64,000 nucleotides of DNA, from contig NZ_WUAF01000003.1 in the NCBI RefSeq assembly GCF_009800965.1, forward strand, positions 248,001-312,000, given 5' to 3'. The DNA comes from Cognatazoarcus halotolerans (GTDB taxonomy: Bacteria > Pseudomonadota > Gammaproteobacteria > Burkholderiales > Rhodocyclaceae). The notes beneath the pieces were generated by a model, which saw nothing but the letters and a program-made list of their open reading frames with translations, made no database searches and was not told the origin of the DNA. Position 1 is the first letter of the stretch, and each line of letters opens with the position of its first letter. Of this stretch, positions 31,859 through 40,516 are shown in pieces. A program made the translations under genes and the position numbers.

Positions 31859-32896
31859 TCAGGCTTCGGCTTCTGCCTGGCTGGCGCTGGCAATTGCCGC
31901 CATGCCCGGCAGGTTCACCGCTGCTCGTACCTTGTTCTCAATTTCGCGCGCGAGGTCAGGGTTGGCGCGCAGGAACTCGCGGGTGTTGTCCTTGCCCTGG
32001 CCGATCTTGTTGCCGCCATAGGCATACCAGGCGCCCGACTTATCCACGATCTTGTGCTCGACACCAAGGTCGATGATCTCACCTTCGCGGGAGATGCCGC
32101 TGCCGTAGAGAATGTCGAAATGGGCTTCGCGAAATGGCGGCGAAACCTTGTTCTTGACGACCTTGCAACGAGTCTCGGAGCCGATCACCTCATCGTTCTT
32201 CTTGATCGTGCCGGTACGGCGGATGTCAAGACGGACCGACGCATAGAACTTGAGCGCGTTGCCTCCGGTGGTGGTTTCGGGGCTACCGAACATCACGCCG
32301 ATCTTCATGCGAATCTGGTTGATGAAGATGACCAGCGTGTTGGTGCGCTTGATGTTGGCGGTGAGCTTGCGCAGTGCCTGGCTCATGAGGCGCGCCTGCA
32401 GACCGGGTAGCTGGTCGCCCATCTCGCCCTCGATCTCGGCTTTCGGGGTTAGTGCGGCGACGGAATCGATGACCACGATGTCGACGCCCCCCGAGCGGAC
32501 CAGCATGTCCGCGATCTCAAGCGCCTGTTCCCCGGTATCCGGCTGTGAAATCAGCAGGTCGTCGATCTGTACGCCGAGTTTTGCGGCGTAGCTGACGTCG
32601 AGTGCATGCTCGGCGTCAATGAAGGCCGCGGTGCCCCCGAGCTTTTGCATTTCTGCAATGACCTGCAGGGTCAGCGTCGTTTTGCCCGAGGATTCAGGGC
32701 CATAGATCTCCACCACACGACCGCGTGGGAGGCCGCCGAGGCCGAGGGCAATATCCAGACCAAGCGAGCCGGTCGACACGACTTCGATGTCCTTGGCAAC
32801 ATCGCCGTCGCCCATGCGCATGATGGAGCCCTTGCCAAACTGCTTTTCGATCTGGGCCAGGGCTGCGGTAAGGGCTTTGGCCTTGTTGTCGTCCAT
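31859..32896 (-). CDS. recA: Recombinase RecA
   Basis: A 345-residue recombinase. Walker A is GPESSGKTT near residue 70. The MAW motif and loop L1 are near [20 protein letters not shown], and loop L2 is [20 protein letters not shown]. The C-terminus is short and acidic (SQAEAEA). ATG 32896 starts [20 protein letters not shown], the family N-terminus. There are 64 bp between it and pncC upstream. I looked for a CTGT-N8-ACAG LexA operator there and found only half-matches. Confidence 0.97.
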   Translation of the reverse strand: MDDNKAKALTAALAQIEKQFGKGSIMRMGDGDVAKDIEVVSTGSLGLDIALGLGGLPRGRVVEIYGPESSGKTTLTLQVIAEMQKLGGTAAFIDAEHALDVSYAAKLGVQIDDLLISQPDTGEQALEIADMLVRSGGVDIVVIDSVAALTPKAEIEGEMGDQLPGLQARLMSQALRKLTANIKRTNTLVIFINQIRMKIGVMFGSPETTTGGNALKFYASVRLDIRRTGTIKKNDEVIGSETRCKVVKNKVSPPFREAHFDILYGSGISREGEIIDLGVEHKIVDKSGAWYAYGGNKIGQGKDNTREFLRANPDLAREIENKVRAAVNLPGMAAIASASQAEAEA

Positions 32897-32960
32897 GTCT
32901 TGTTCCTTCGGATTTGGTTTGAATTATGGCACAGAGTTTGCGTGTGGTGACCTGAAAGCC

Positions 32961-33446
32961 TCAGGCGTAGATGCGTGCCAGCGTCTTGAGGGCGTGGATC
33001 ACCGCTTGTCGGCGTACTGCTTCCCGGTCACCCGCAAAGCGTTGCGTCGAGGCCTGGGCCGGGCTGTCCCGGTGTCCCCAGGCGAAGCAGACGGTTCCGA
33101 CAGGTTTTTCATCGCTGCCACCGCCGGGTCCGGCGATGCCGGAAATCGCAAGGGCGACCTCGGCACAGGATCGCTCCAGGGCGCCCGCGACCATTTCCTT
33201 GACGGTTTCTTCGCTCACTGCACCTGCGGAGCGGAGCACTGAGGGATCGACCCCCAGCAGTTCGCGCTTCGCGTCGTTGGAATAGGTAATGAATCCGCGA
33301 TCGAACCAGTTGGAGCTTCCCGCGGTTGCCGTTACGACTTCGGCAACCCATCCCCCGGTGCAGGATTCTGCGGTGGCGAGGCGCCAGCCGCGGCTGCGCA
33401 GGAAATCGCCGGTTTGAAAAGAGAGTTCGGCCAGTTCGGCATCCAT
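32961..33446 (-). CDS. pncC: CinA C-terminal family nicotinamide-nucleotide amidohydrolase
   Basis: A 161-residue stand-alone CinA C-terminal domain that deamidates NMN to NaMN. Signatures are LATAESCTGGWVAEVVTATA at the N-terminus, FITYSNDAKRELLGV, GAVSEETVKEMVAGA and AISGIAGPGGGSDEKPVGTV. The competence-damage N-terminal domain is absent. It is placed between pgpA (12-bp gap) and recA (64-bp gap) in one leftward run, the usual pgpA-pncC-recA order of betaproteobacteria. Confidence 0.93.
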   Translation of the reverse strand: MDAELAELSFQTGDFLRSRGWRLATAESCTGGWVAEVVTATAGSSNWFDRGFITYSNDAKRELLGVDPSVLRSAGAVSEETVKEMVAGALERSCAEVALAISGIAGPGGGSDEKPVGTVCFAWGHRDSPAQASTQRFAGDREAVRRQAVIHALKTLARIYA

Positions 33447-33458
33447 GGGTTTACTCAG

Positions 33459-33938
33459 TTAGGCAATGATGCGATGGGCAAGGGCGAGCACGAGCAGTGT
33501 GTATCCGGCCGCCAGAACATCATCGAACATGACGCCGAGGCCACCCTTGATGCGTTGGTCGGCCCAGCGGATCGGCGGGGGCTTGATGATGTCGAAGAAG
33601 CGGAAGAGCACGAAGGCGGCTGTCTGCCAGGCGAGTGTCGGCGGCGTGAGCATGAGGATCAGCCAGAATGGCACCATTTCGTCCCAAACGATCGCGCCGT
33701 GATCGGAGACCCCCAGTGCCTGCCCGGTGCGTTCCGCTGCGATGATGCCGAAGAGGAAGGCAGCAAGCAGGAAGAACAGGAAAACGGTGTCGCTGAGTGG
33801 CGCCCTGATCAGCGGATAGAGCAGCCACGCCGCAAGGGTACCTGCGGTGCCCGGGCCCTTGGGTACCAGGCCGCTGCCGAAACCACAGGCGACGAAGTGC
33901 GCCGGATGGGAGAAAAGGAAGGCGGTTGTCGGGCGCAT
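33459..33938 (-). CDS. pgpA: Phosphatidylglycerophosphatase A
   Basis: A 159-residue inner-membrane phosphatase that dephosphorylates phosphatidylglycerophosphate. FGSGLVPKGPGTAGTLAAW near the N-terminus and HGAIVWDEMVPFWL and FFDIIKPPPIRWADQRIKGG later are the conserved cytoplasmic loops; the final GLGVMFDDVLAAGYT carries the metal-binding Asp pair. About four membrane segments. It follows thiL after a 76-bp gap, as in E. coli thiL-pgpA. Confidence 0.95.
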   Translation of the reverse strand: MRPTTAFLFSHPAHFVACGFGSGLVPKGPGTAGTLAAWLLYPLIRAPLSDTVFLFFLLAAFLFGIIAAERTGQALGVSDHGAIVWDEMVPFWLILMLTPPTLAWQTAAFVLFRFFDIIKPPPIRWADQRIKGGLGVMFDDVLAAGYTLLVLALAHRIIA

Positions 33939-34014
33939 TGCACTGGCTTCGGTCGGTTGTTATGGCTGTAAATATTAACAGTATTGGCCGTGCCGTGGTG
34001 GCCGGGCTGGCGCT

Positions 34015-34974
34015 TCAGTTGAAATGATCGAATCCGCAGGCGGGGAGCGGTTTCTCCGTGCCGTTGGCTGCCTGGGTACGGAGGTGACCACGCTGGTCGT
34101 CTATTCTGCCGATCCGGTGGAGAGGCAAAGCGAGTGTGTGCGAGATCGCCAGAATCTGCTCGCGGTGCGCCGCAGCGGCGGTAAACAGCAGTTCGTAGTC
34201 GTCGCCGCCGTGCAGCAGGGCCTGCATCGTTCGCTGCGGGTCGGGGCAAGCGGCGGTGAGTGCCGCAATGGGGATTGAATCGGTGTCGAGAACGCAGCCT
34301 ACCTGCGAGCGCTCGATGATGTGTCCAAGATCCCCCAGCACGCCGTCGGAAACGTCGAGCATCGCACTGGCCAGCCCGCGCAACGCTTTGCCCAGGGCTA
34401 CGCGGGGTTGCGGGCGATGGAGCGCCAGCATGAATTCGTCGCGATATGCCGGGCCGAGTTCCAGCTCGCCGCGTAGCGCGGCAAGTGCCAGCGCGGCGCG
34501 GCCGGGCTGGCCCGATATCCAAAGATCGTGCCCCGGTCGGGCGCCGTCCCTGGTGACGGCACAACCGCTCGGCACCTCTCCAAAGATTGTCGGGCACAGA
34601 TTGAGTGGCCCGCGCGTTGTATCACCCCCGATCAAATCTATGTCGAAGGTGGTGGCGCAGTCATAGAACCCGCGCGCAAAGGCCGTCAGCCAGGCTTCGT
34701 CGGCGACCGGCAGGCTGAGCGCAAGTGTTGCCCACCGGGGCGTGGCACCCATTGCCGCAATGTCCGAGACGTTTACTGCCAGGGTTTTCCAGCCCAGTGA
34801 TTCCGGGTCGCAATCGCTGAAGAAATGCGTGCCTGCGACGAGCATGTCGGTCGATACCACCAATTGCATTCCGGCGCTCGCCGTCAGCAGGGCGCCGTCG
34901 TCCCCCCCGGCCAGATCGGTGTGCCCGGTGGCGCGGGAGAAGTGGCGGCTGATGAGGTCGAATTCGGATGGCAT
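34015..34974 (-). CDS. thiL: Thiamine-monophosphate kinase
   Basis: A 319-residue kinase phosphorylating thiamine monophosphate to the cofactor. GGDDGALL near residue 24 and VVSTDMLVAGTHF near 39-51 bind Mg-ATP. GWKTLAVNVSDIAAMGATPR follows, then DLIGGDTTRGP and SDGVLGDLGHI. The family start is MPSEFDLISRHF. It is the first gene of the thiL-pgpA-pncC-recA run and faces the divergent asnO. In E. coli and many proteobacteria thiL follows nusB directly; here nusB is 5 kb away. Confidence 0.95.
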   Translation of the reverse strand: MPSEFDLISRHFSRATGHTDLAGGDDGALLTASAGMQLVVSTDMLVAGTHFFSDCDPESLGWKTLAVNVSDIAAMGATPRWATLALSLPVADEAWLTAFARGFYDCATTFDIDLIGGDTTRGPLNLCPTIFGEVPSGCAVTRDGARPGHDLWISGQPGRAALALAALRGELELGPAYRDEFMLALHRPQPRVALGKALRGLASAMLDVSDGVLGDLGHIIERSQVGCVLDTDSIPIAALTAACPDPQRTMQALLHGGDDYELLFTAAAAHREQILAISHTLALPLHRIGRIDDQRGHLRTQAANGTEKPLPACGFDHFN

Positions 34975-35046
34975 CTTGGCGGCGAGACGTGCGTTGCGGC
35001 AACTTTAACGCAGGAGGGGCAACGCGCCCACATCAATCCAATTTGG

Positions 35047-35071
35047 TTTGTACAAACATAATTTGTACAAT
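35047..35071. promoter_or_regulatory. Paired TTTGTACAA operator-like repeats
   Basis: TTTGTACAAA at 35047-35056 is a perfect palindrome, and ATTTGTACAAT at 35061-35071 repeats its core 14-15 bp further on. They bracket a CATAAT that could be a -10 box. The geometry suits binding of a dimeric repressor or activator. The sequence pattern is seen directly; the regulator is unknown. Confidence 0.45.
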
Positions 35072-35109
35072 TTCATTTTTCCAGTCTGCGCGAGCACCGT
35101 GTGCGAGCC

Positions 35110-35152
35110 GAAAGCCCCCGCCCACACCATCGTTGGCCTCGCGGTGGCTTTC
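35110..35152 (+). other. Imperfect leader hairpin upstream of asnO
   Basis: GAAAGCC (35110-35116) with CCGC just after pairs with GCGG and GGCTTTC (35141-35152). The loop is about 18 nt and the stem is followed by CTTTCCCTT. It may be a leader attenuator for the NAGGN operon or a terminator of transcripts from the left. Confidence 0.35.
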
Positions 35153-35296
35153 CTTTCCCTTGAGGTCCGCCTCGTCATGCGGCGAATCCGCCGCCGGAAG
35201 TGTTCCGCCGTGCCTGCCAGGTTCCGGGGCCCGTCATCTCCTGTCGTGACAGCCCCGATGTCGTTCGCGCGGTGGATTTGGACAAGGAGTGAATGA

Positions 35297-37069
35297 ATGT
35301 GTGGAATTGCAGGTGAGATCCGCTTCGACGGCGTGACGCCGGATGTGGCTGCGCTGGCGTCGATGACTGCGCAGCAGGCGGCACGAGGGCCGGACGGCTA
35401 CGGTCTCGTGGTTTCCCCGGGGCGAGCCTTCGGGCACCGGCGACTGAAGATCATGGATCTCTCCGATGCCGCCCAGCAGCCGATGGTCGATCCGCAGCTC
35501 GGGCTGGGGATCGTTTTCAATGGTGCGGTTTACAACCATCCGGCGTTGCGCCGCGAGCTCGAGTCGCTGGGCTATGTTTTCTACTCGCATGGTGACACTG
35601 AAGTGCTGCTCAAGGCCTACCACGCCTGGGGGCCGGACTTCGTGCAGCGTCTCAACGGCATGTTCGCGTTCGCGATCTGGGAGCGCGATTCCGGCCGCGT
35701 CCTGCTGGGACGCGACAGGCTAGGCATCAAGCCGCTCTACTACGCGGATCTATCGGGCGGGCTGCGGTTTGCCTCGACCCTTCCGGCGTTGCTCGCGGCG
35801 GGCGGCGTCGATACCGCGATCGATCCGGTCGCGCTGAATCACTACCTCTCCTTTCATGCCGTCGTGCCAGCCCCTTACACACTGTTTTCCGGTGTCCGCA
35901 AGCTTGCTCCCGGTACCCTGCTGACCATAGAGGCCGACGGGCGGCGCAGCGAACGCCGCTTCTGGTCCCTCGACTACAGTCGTAGCGCGGCCGACGAGAA
36001 CCGCTCCTTCGAAGCGTGGCGCGAGATTCTGCTGGAGGCGCTGCGTGCTGCCGTGAAGCGACGTCTGGTGGCCGATGTGCCGGTTGGTGCCCTGCTTTCC
36101 GGTGGCGTCGATTCGAGTCTTATCGTTGGTCTAATGGTCGAGGCCGGGGTCCAGGACCTGCGAACCTACAACGTCGGCTTCGAGGATGTGGGGGGCGAGA
36201 AGGGGAACGAGTTCGAGTACGCCGACATCGTCGCCAGGCGGTTCGGCACCATCCACGAACGCATCTTCGTGCCCGAGGCCGAACTGCTGACCCGCCTGCC
36301 CGAAGCCATCTCGGCGATGAGCGAGCCGATGGTCAGCCACGACTGCATCGGCTTCTATCTGCTTTCGGAAGCGGTCTCGCGGCATAGCAAGGTGGTTCAG
36401 AGCGGGCAGGGGGCGGACGAAGTCTTCGGCGGCTATCACTGGTATCCGAAGCTGGACGGTAGTACGACGCCGGTGGCGGATTACCTCGAAGCCTTCCGCG
36501 ATCGAGACCACGCCGAGTACCGCGAGCTGGTGCAGGACCGCTACCTCGCCGGCGATGCCTCGGCCGAATTCGTGGCGGCCCGCTTCGCCGATCCCGGGGC
36601 GTTCGACCCGGTCGATCAGGCGCTGCGCCTCGACACCACGGTGATGCTGGTCGATGATCCGGTGAAGCGCGTGGACAACATGACCATGGCCTTCGGTCTC
36701 GAGGCACGCGTGCCGTTTCTCGACCATGAGCTGGTCGAGCTCGCCGCACGCATCCCCGCCCGGCACAAGCTCGCCGGCGGGGGAAAGGGCATCCTCAAGG
36801 AAGCGGCGCGCAAGGTCATCCCTTCCGAGGTCATCGATCGTCCCAAGGGCTATTTCCCGGTGCCGGCCCTCAAGTACCTCAAGGGCAATGTACTGGATAA
36901 CGTGCGCGATGCGCTGGGCAGCCGTGCGGCGCGCGAACGGGGCTTGTTCCGCCAGGCCTACGTCGACCGGCTGCTCGACGATCCGATGGCGCACATCACG
37001 CCGCTGCGCGGTTCCAAGCTGTGGCAGCTGGGGCTGCTCGAGCTTTGGCTGCAGAGTCATCTGCCCTGA
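35297..37069 (+). CDS. asnO: N-acetylglutaminylglutamine amidotransferase (asparagine-synthase family)
   Basis: A 590-residue two-domain enzyme. Cys2 of MCGIAGEIRFDG is the glutaminase nucleophile; the class II domain continues with ARGPDGYG and GIVFNGAVYNH. The synthetase domain carries the pyrophosphate loop LLSGGVDSSLIVGLM near residue 265, and later SGQGADEVFGGY. It is expected to amidate N-acetylglutaminylglutamine to NAGGN, an osmolyte. The assignment over ordinary AsnB rests on the adjacent synthetase and M42 peptidase genes. AAGGAG lies 8 bp before ATG 35297. It is the first gene of a tight three-gene operon. Confidence 0.9.
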   Translation: MCGIAGEIRFDGVTPDVAALASMTAQQAARGPDGYGLVVSPGRAFGHRRLKIMDLSDAAQQPMVDPQLGLGIVFNGAVYNHPALRRELESLGYVFYSHGDTEVLLKAYHAWGPDFVQRLNGMFAFAIWERDSGRVLLGRDRLGIKPLYYADLSGGLRFASTLPALLAAGGVDTAIDPVALNHYLSFHAVVPAPYTLFSGVRKLAPGTLLTIEADGRRSERRFWSLDYSRSAADENRSFEAWREILLEALRAAVKRRLVADVPVGALLSGGVDSSLIVGLMVEAGVQDLRTYNVGFEDVGGEKGNEFEYADIVARRFGTIHERIFVPEAELLTRLPEAISAMSEPMVSHDCIGFYLLSEAVSRHSKVVQSGQGADEVFGGYHWYPKLDGSTTPVADYLEAFRDRDHAEYRELVQDRYLAGDASAEFVAARFADPGAFDPVDQALRLDTTVMLVDDPVKRVDNMTMAFGLEARVPFLDHELVELAARIPARHKLAGGGKGILKEAARKVIPSEVIDRPKGYFPVPALKYLKGNVLDNVRDALGSRAARERGLFRQAYVDRLLDDPMAHITPLRGSKLWQLGLLELWLQSHLP

Positions 37070-37082
37070 CCGGAGACACACC

Positions 37083-38816
37083 ATGACCAGCAAGCCCGCA
37101 ATGCGTCGTCGTGGTCGCGTGCCGCCCGGACCACCTGGTCATCAGCCCGAGCCGCATCGCAATGCGGTGGTGGAGTGCGGCTGGGGGCGGCTTATCGGTG
37201 GTCACACCTTCCAGGAGCCAGCGTGCATTGCCGCCGCGCTGCTCGAAGAGCGAGCCGGCCAGCGCGACATTGCCTTTTATGTCGAGAGGCCGCACGTCGT
37301 GGTCGCGCAGGCGCCGCAGCAGCTCTTCATCGATCCGTCGGAGGCTTTCCGTCTTCAGCTCTCCGGCTATCGGCCGTCACGTGCGACGCGCAAGGGCTTC
37401 ACCATCCGGCGTCTGCGCACCCGTGCCGACGTCGCGGCGGTCAATGCGCTCTATCGCAGCCGGCGCATGGTTCCCGTGGACCCGATGCGGGTCTGGGGGC
37501 AGCGTGCCGAGCGGCAGATCATCTATGCCCTGGCGGAGGACCGGGCCAGCGGAGAGGTGATCGGTGTGGCGATGGGTATCGACCATGCGGAAGCCTTCGG
37601 CGATGCGCAGCCGGGTGCCAGCCTGTGGGCGCTCGCGGTGACGCCGCAGGCGAGCCATCCAGGGGTCGGCGAAGCGCTGACTCGCTATCTCGCCGAGCAT
37701 TTCCAGGCCCGCGGGCGACTCTACATGGATGTTTCGGTGCTGCACGACAACGCATCGGCGATCGCGCTCTACGAAAAGCTCGGCTTCCAGCACGTCCAGG
37801 TGTTCGCGGTCAAGCGGCGCAATGCGATCAACGAGCCGTTGTTCACCGGCCCTCAGACCGATGCCGATGCCCAGCTCAACCCCTACGCCCGCATCATCGT
37901 GGACGAGGCGCGCCGGCGCGGCATTCACGTCGAGCTGCTGGATGCCGAGAACGGCTATTTCAGACTCAGTCTGGGCGGGCGGGGCGTGGTCTGCAGAGAA
38001 TCCCTGTCGGAGCTGACAACCGCGATCGCGATGAGTCGCTGCGCCGACAAGCGGGTGACGCTGCGCCTGCTCGCCGAAGCCGGGCTCAAGGTGCCGGACC
38101 AGACCACCGCGGGCGAGCCGGACGACAACGCGGCTTTCCTGAAGCGCCATGGTGCCATCGTCGTCAAACCGGTCGACGGAGAGCAGGGCAAGGGGATCAG
38201 CGTCAACCTCACCGCGGCGGACGACGTCGAGGCGGCGATCGCAAGCGCCGGTCAATACTGCGACCGGGTTCTGCTCGAGCAGTACTGCGCCGGTGAAGAC
38301 CTACGTATCCTGGTGATCGACCATCAGGTCGTGGCCGCGGCGATCCGGCGTCCTCCCGTCATTACCGGCGACGGGGTGTGCACCGTTACCGAGCTGATCG
38401 AGAAACAGAGTCGCCGGCGCGCCGCTGCCACCGGCGGCGAGTCGCGTATTCCGCTCGATGCGGAAACGCAGCGCTGCGTCGCCGCCCAAGGGTTCGAGAT
38501 GGACGCCGTGCTTGAGCCCGATGCGCGACTGACCGTACGCAACACTGCCAACCTGCACACCGGCGGCACCATCCACGATGTCACCGCGGCGCTCAATCCT
38601 GCCCTTCGCAGCGCCGCCCAACGGGCCAGTCGTGCGCTCGACATCCCGGTGACCGGGCTCGATTTCCTGGTGCCGGCGGTCGACGGCACCGATTACGTGA
38701 TCATCGAAGCGAACGAACGGCCCGGTCTCGCCAACCACGAACCCCAGCCAACCGCGGAGCGATTCGTCGACCTGCTGTTTCCGCGCACCCGCATCGAGGA
38801 GGACCCGAATGAATGA
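37083..38816 (+). CDS. ngg: N-acetylglutaminylglutamine synthetase (GNAT plus ATP-grasp)
   Basis: A 577-residue fusion. Residues about 105-265 are an acetyltransferase domain (SLWALAVTPQASHPGVGEAL is the acetyl-CoA loop region; VLHDNASAIALYEKLGFQHV the C-terminal helix). Residues about 285-570 are an ATP-grasp ligase related to cyanophycin synthetase (VVKPVDGEQGKGISVNL, VLLEQYCAGEDLRILVID, VIIEANERPGL). It would acetylate and join two glutamines. ATG 37083 follows GGAGA and lies 13 bp after asnO; its end overlaps the next gene by 8 bp. The first 40 residues are a basic Pro-rich extension. Confidence 0.9.
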   Translation: MTSKPAMRRRGRVPPGPPGHQPEPHRNAVVECGWGRLIGGHTFQEPACIAAALLEERAGQRDIAFYVERPHVVVAQAPQQLFIDPSEAFRLQLSGYRPSRATRKGFTIRRLRTRADVAAVNALYRSRRMVPVDPMRVWGQRAERQIIYALAEDRASGEVIGVAMGIDHAEAFGDAQPGASLWALAVTPQASHPGVGEALTRYLAEHFQARGRLYMDVSVLHDNASAIALYEKLGFQHVQVFAVKRRNAINEPLFTGPQTDADAQLNPYARIIVDEARRRGIHVELLDAENGYFRLSLGGRGVVCRESLSELTTAIAMSRCADKRVTLRLLAEAGLKVPDQTTAGEPDDNAAFLKRHGAIVVKPVDGEQGKGISVNLTAADDVEAAIASAGQYCDRVLLEQYCAGEDLRILVIDHQVVAAAIRRPPVITGDGVCTVTELIEKQSRRRAAATGGESRIPLDAETQRCVAAQGFEMDAVLEPDARLTVRNTANLHTGGTIHDVTAALNPALRSAAQRASRALDIPVTGLDFLVPAVDGTDYVIIEANERPGLANHEPQPTAERFVDLLFPRTRIEEDPNE

Positions 38817-40044
38817 TCAGACCGTGCCGGCACTGCCGGCAATCGACTACGCCTATCTCGAGGAGACGCTGCTCCATCTGCTCGCGATCCCCAGCCCGGT
38901 CGGTCTGACCGATGGTGTGGCGCGCTACACCGCGGGTCGGCTCGAGGCGCTCGGAATTCCCTACGAGCTGACCCGTCGCGGCGCCATCCGCGCCACCTTG
39001 CGCGGACGCGAAAGCCGACCCGCGCGCGCCATCGTCGCCCACCTCGACACCCTCGGTGCGATGGTCCGGCAGATCAAGCCCAATGGGCGCCTCGGCGTCG
39101 TGCCGATCGGCCACTGGTCCTCGCGCTTTGCTGAAGGCGGGCGGCTCACGATCTTCACCGACAACGGCCAGCTGCGCGGCACCTGCCTGCCGCTCAAGAC
39201 CTCGGGCCACGCTTTCGGTGACGAGATCGACAGCCAGCCGGTCGGCTGGGAGCATGTGGAGGTGCGGGTCGACACGCCGGCGCGCAACGCCGAGGATCTC
39301 ATCGCCGCGGGCATCAACGTGGGTGACTGGATCGCCTTCGATCCCCAGCTCGAGATCCAGCCGGATGGATATGTGAACTCCCGCTATCTCGACGACAAGG
39401 CCGCGGTGGCGGCACTGCTTGCCGCCTGCAAGGCGATCAAGGATTCCGGCCGGGTGCCACCGGTCGACGCCTACCCGCTGTTCACGATCACCGAGGAAGT
39501 CGGCTCAGGCTCGTCGGCCGCGCTTCACGGCGATATCGCCGAGATGGTAAGCATGGACATCTCGATTGCCGCGCCGGGTCAGAACACCGATGAGCAGGCC
39601 GCGACGATCTGCGTGCAGGACATGTCCGGCCCTTTCGACTACCACCTCACCCACAAGCTCATCAGGCTCGCCACCGAGCACGGCATCCGTCACCGGCGCG
39701 ACGTGTTCCGCTACTACCGTTCGGACTCGGCCGCGGCCGTGGAGGCCGGCAACGACATCCGCACCGCCCTGATCGGCTTTGGCGCCGACGCCTCGCACGC
39801 GCAGGAGCGAACCCATCGGGACGCGCTGGAAGCCCTGGCGCAGCTTACTGCTGCCTACATGCTCTCGGAACCGGTTGCCCGCCGCGACCGCACTTCGATG
39901 GGCTCGCTCGAGGGCTTCACCGAACAGCTCAGGCCGGAAGACATGCTGGTACCGACGACGCCCCTGCCGGTTCCGGGCGAATTCATGGAGCCCGACGGTG
40001 TTGCCGCAGCCGCGGTGGACGCGGAGTCGAGCGAGCGGATGTGA
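38809..40044 (+). CDS. NAGGN-system M42-family metallopeptidase
   Basis: A 411-residue peptidase of the M42/M20 co-catalytic zinc type. Ligands are visible in order: IVAHLDTLGAMV (His, Asp), NSRYLDDKAAVAALLAA (bridging Asp), FTITEEVGSGSS (Glu pair), VSMDISIAAPG (Asp), and DASHAQERTH (His). It is always found with asnO and ngg in NAGGN clusters and probably recycles or trims the dipeptide osmolyte. Start ATG 38809 overlaps the ngg stop, indicating translational coupling. The last 45 residues form a non-conserved Pro/Ala tail. Confidence 0.9.
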   Translation: MNDQTVPALPAIDYAYLEETLLHLLAIPSPVGLTDGVARYTAGRLEALGIPYELTRRGAIRATLRGRESRPARAIVAHLDTLGAMVRQIKPNGRLGVVPIGHWSSRFAEGGRLTIFTDNGQLRGTCLPLKTSGHAFGDEIDSQPVGWEHVEVRVDTPARNAEDLIAAGINVGDWIAFDPQLEIQPDGYVNSRYLDDKAAVAALLAACKAIKDSGRVPPVDAYPLFTITEEVGSGSSAALHGDIAEMVSMDISIAAPGQNTDEQAATICVQDMSGPFDYHLTHKLIRLATEHGIRHRRDVFRYYRSDSAAAVEAGNDIRTALIGFGADASHAQERTHRDALEALAQLTAAYMLSEPVARRDRTSMGSLEGFTEQLRPEDMLVPTTPLPVPGEFMEPDGVAAAAVDAESSERM

Positions 40045-40069
40045 GTCGCCGCCGCCGCTGGGCGACTCA
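40042..40069. terminator. Bidirectional hairpin formed by two convergent stop codons
   Basis: TGAGTCGCC (40042-40050) pairs perfectly with GGCGACTCA (40061-40069) around a 10-nt loop. The outer TGA is the peptidase stop codon and the outer TCA is the complement of the nusB stop. It is the only terminator-like structure between the two convergent operons. Confidence 0.6.
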
Positions 40070-40516
40070 GCCCCTGCGGCCCTTCGCGGCCGCTTCGACT
40101 TCGGTGGCGCGCAGCTTAGCGGCGAGCTTGTCGAGCACGCCGTTCACGAAGCGGTGGCCGTCGGTGCCGCCGAACTCCTTGGTGAGTTCGATGGCCTCAT
40201 TGATGATCACCCGGTAGGGCACTTCGATGTGGTGGGTGAGTTCCTGCGCAGCGAGCAGCAGCACCGCGTGCTCGACCGGAGAGAGCTCGGCTACCTCGCG
40301 GTCGATCAGCGGCGCGATCTCGGCATCAAGGGCTTCGGCATTGGCGAGGGTGCCACGCAGCCGGCTCGCGAACATCTCCCGGTCGGCCTTGTCGAAGCCG
40401 CTCACTTGGGCAAGGTGATCTTCGATCAGGGCCACGCCACTGTTGTTCAGCAGCCACTGGTAGATGCCCTGCAGCGCGAACTCACGGGCCCGGCGGCGCG
40501 AGGATTTATTGCTCAT
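40067..40516 (-). CDS. nusB: Transcription antitermination factor NusB
   Basis: A 149-residue all-helical RNA-binding protein of the rRNA antitermination complex. [19 protein letters not shown] at the N-terminus, [20 protein letters not shown] in the middle and [20 protein letters not shown] then [10 protein letters not shown] at the end are the conserved blocks. Its ATG overlaps the ribH stop (ATGA), the standard ribH-nusB coupling. It is now the last gene of its run because the usual downstream thiL lies beyond the NAGGN operon. Confidence 0.97.
   Translation of the reverse strand: MSNKSSRRRAREFALQGIYQWLLNNSGVALIEDHLAQVSGFDKADREMFASRLRGTLANAEALDAEIAPLIDREVAELSPVEHAVLLLAAQELTHHIEVPYRVIINEAIELTKEFGGTDGHRFVNGVLDKLAAKLRATEVEAAAKGRRG

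Larger units (their letters stand above)
34975..35296. promoter_or_regulatory. Divergent control region between thiL and the NAGGN operon
   Basis: A 322-bp gene-free stretch holding the promoters for both directions. It contains an AT-rich patch (35041-35080) with a repeated TTTGTACAA element and a possible -10 CATAAT (35057-35062) between the copies. A long imperfect hairpin lies at 35110-35152 and a C/T-rich tract follows. No coding frame in it is convincing. Confidence 0.55.

Noticed and set aside
32897-32960. A LexA operator before recA
   Set aside because: No CTGT-N8-ACAG palindrome was found, only half-matches, so I did not annotate one.
36131-37093. A 320-codon minus-strand frame opposite asnO
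   Set aside because: Antisense to conserved synthetase motifs; composition typical of shadows.
37175-38296. A 373-codon plus-strand frame inside ngg
   Set aside because: Out of frame with the recognised acetyltransferase/ATP-grasp domains, Arg-rich and motif-free.
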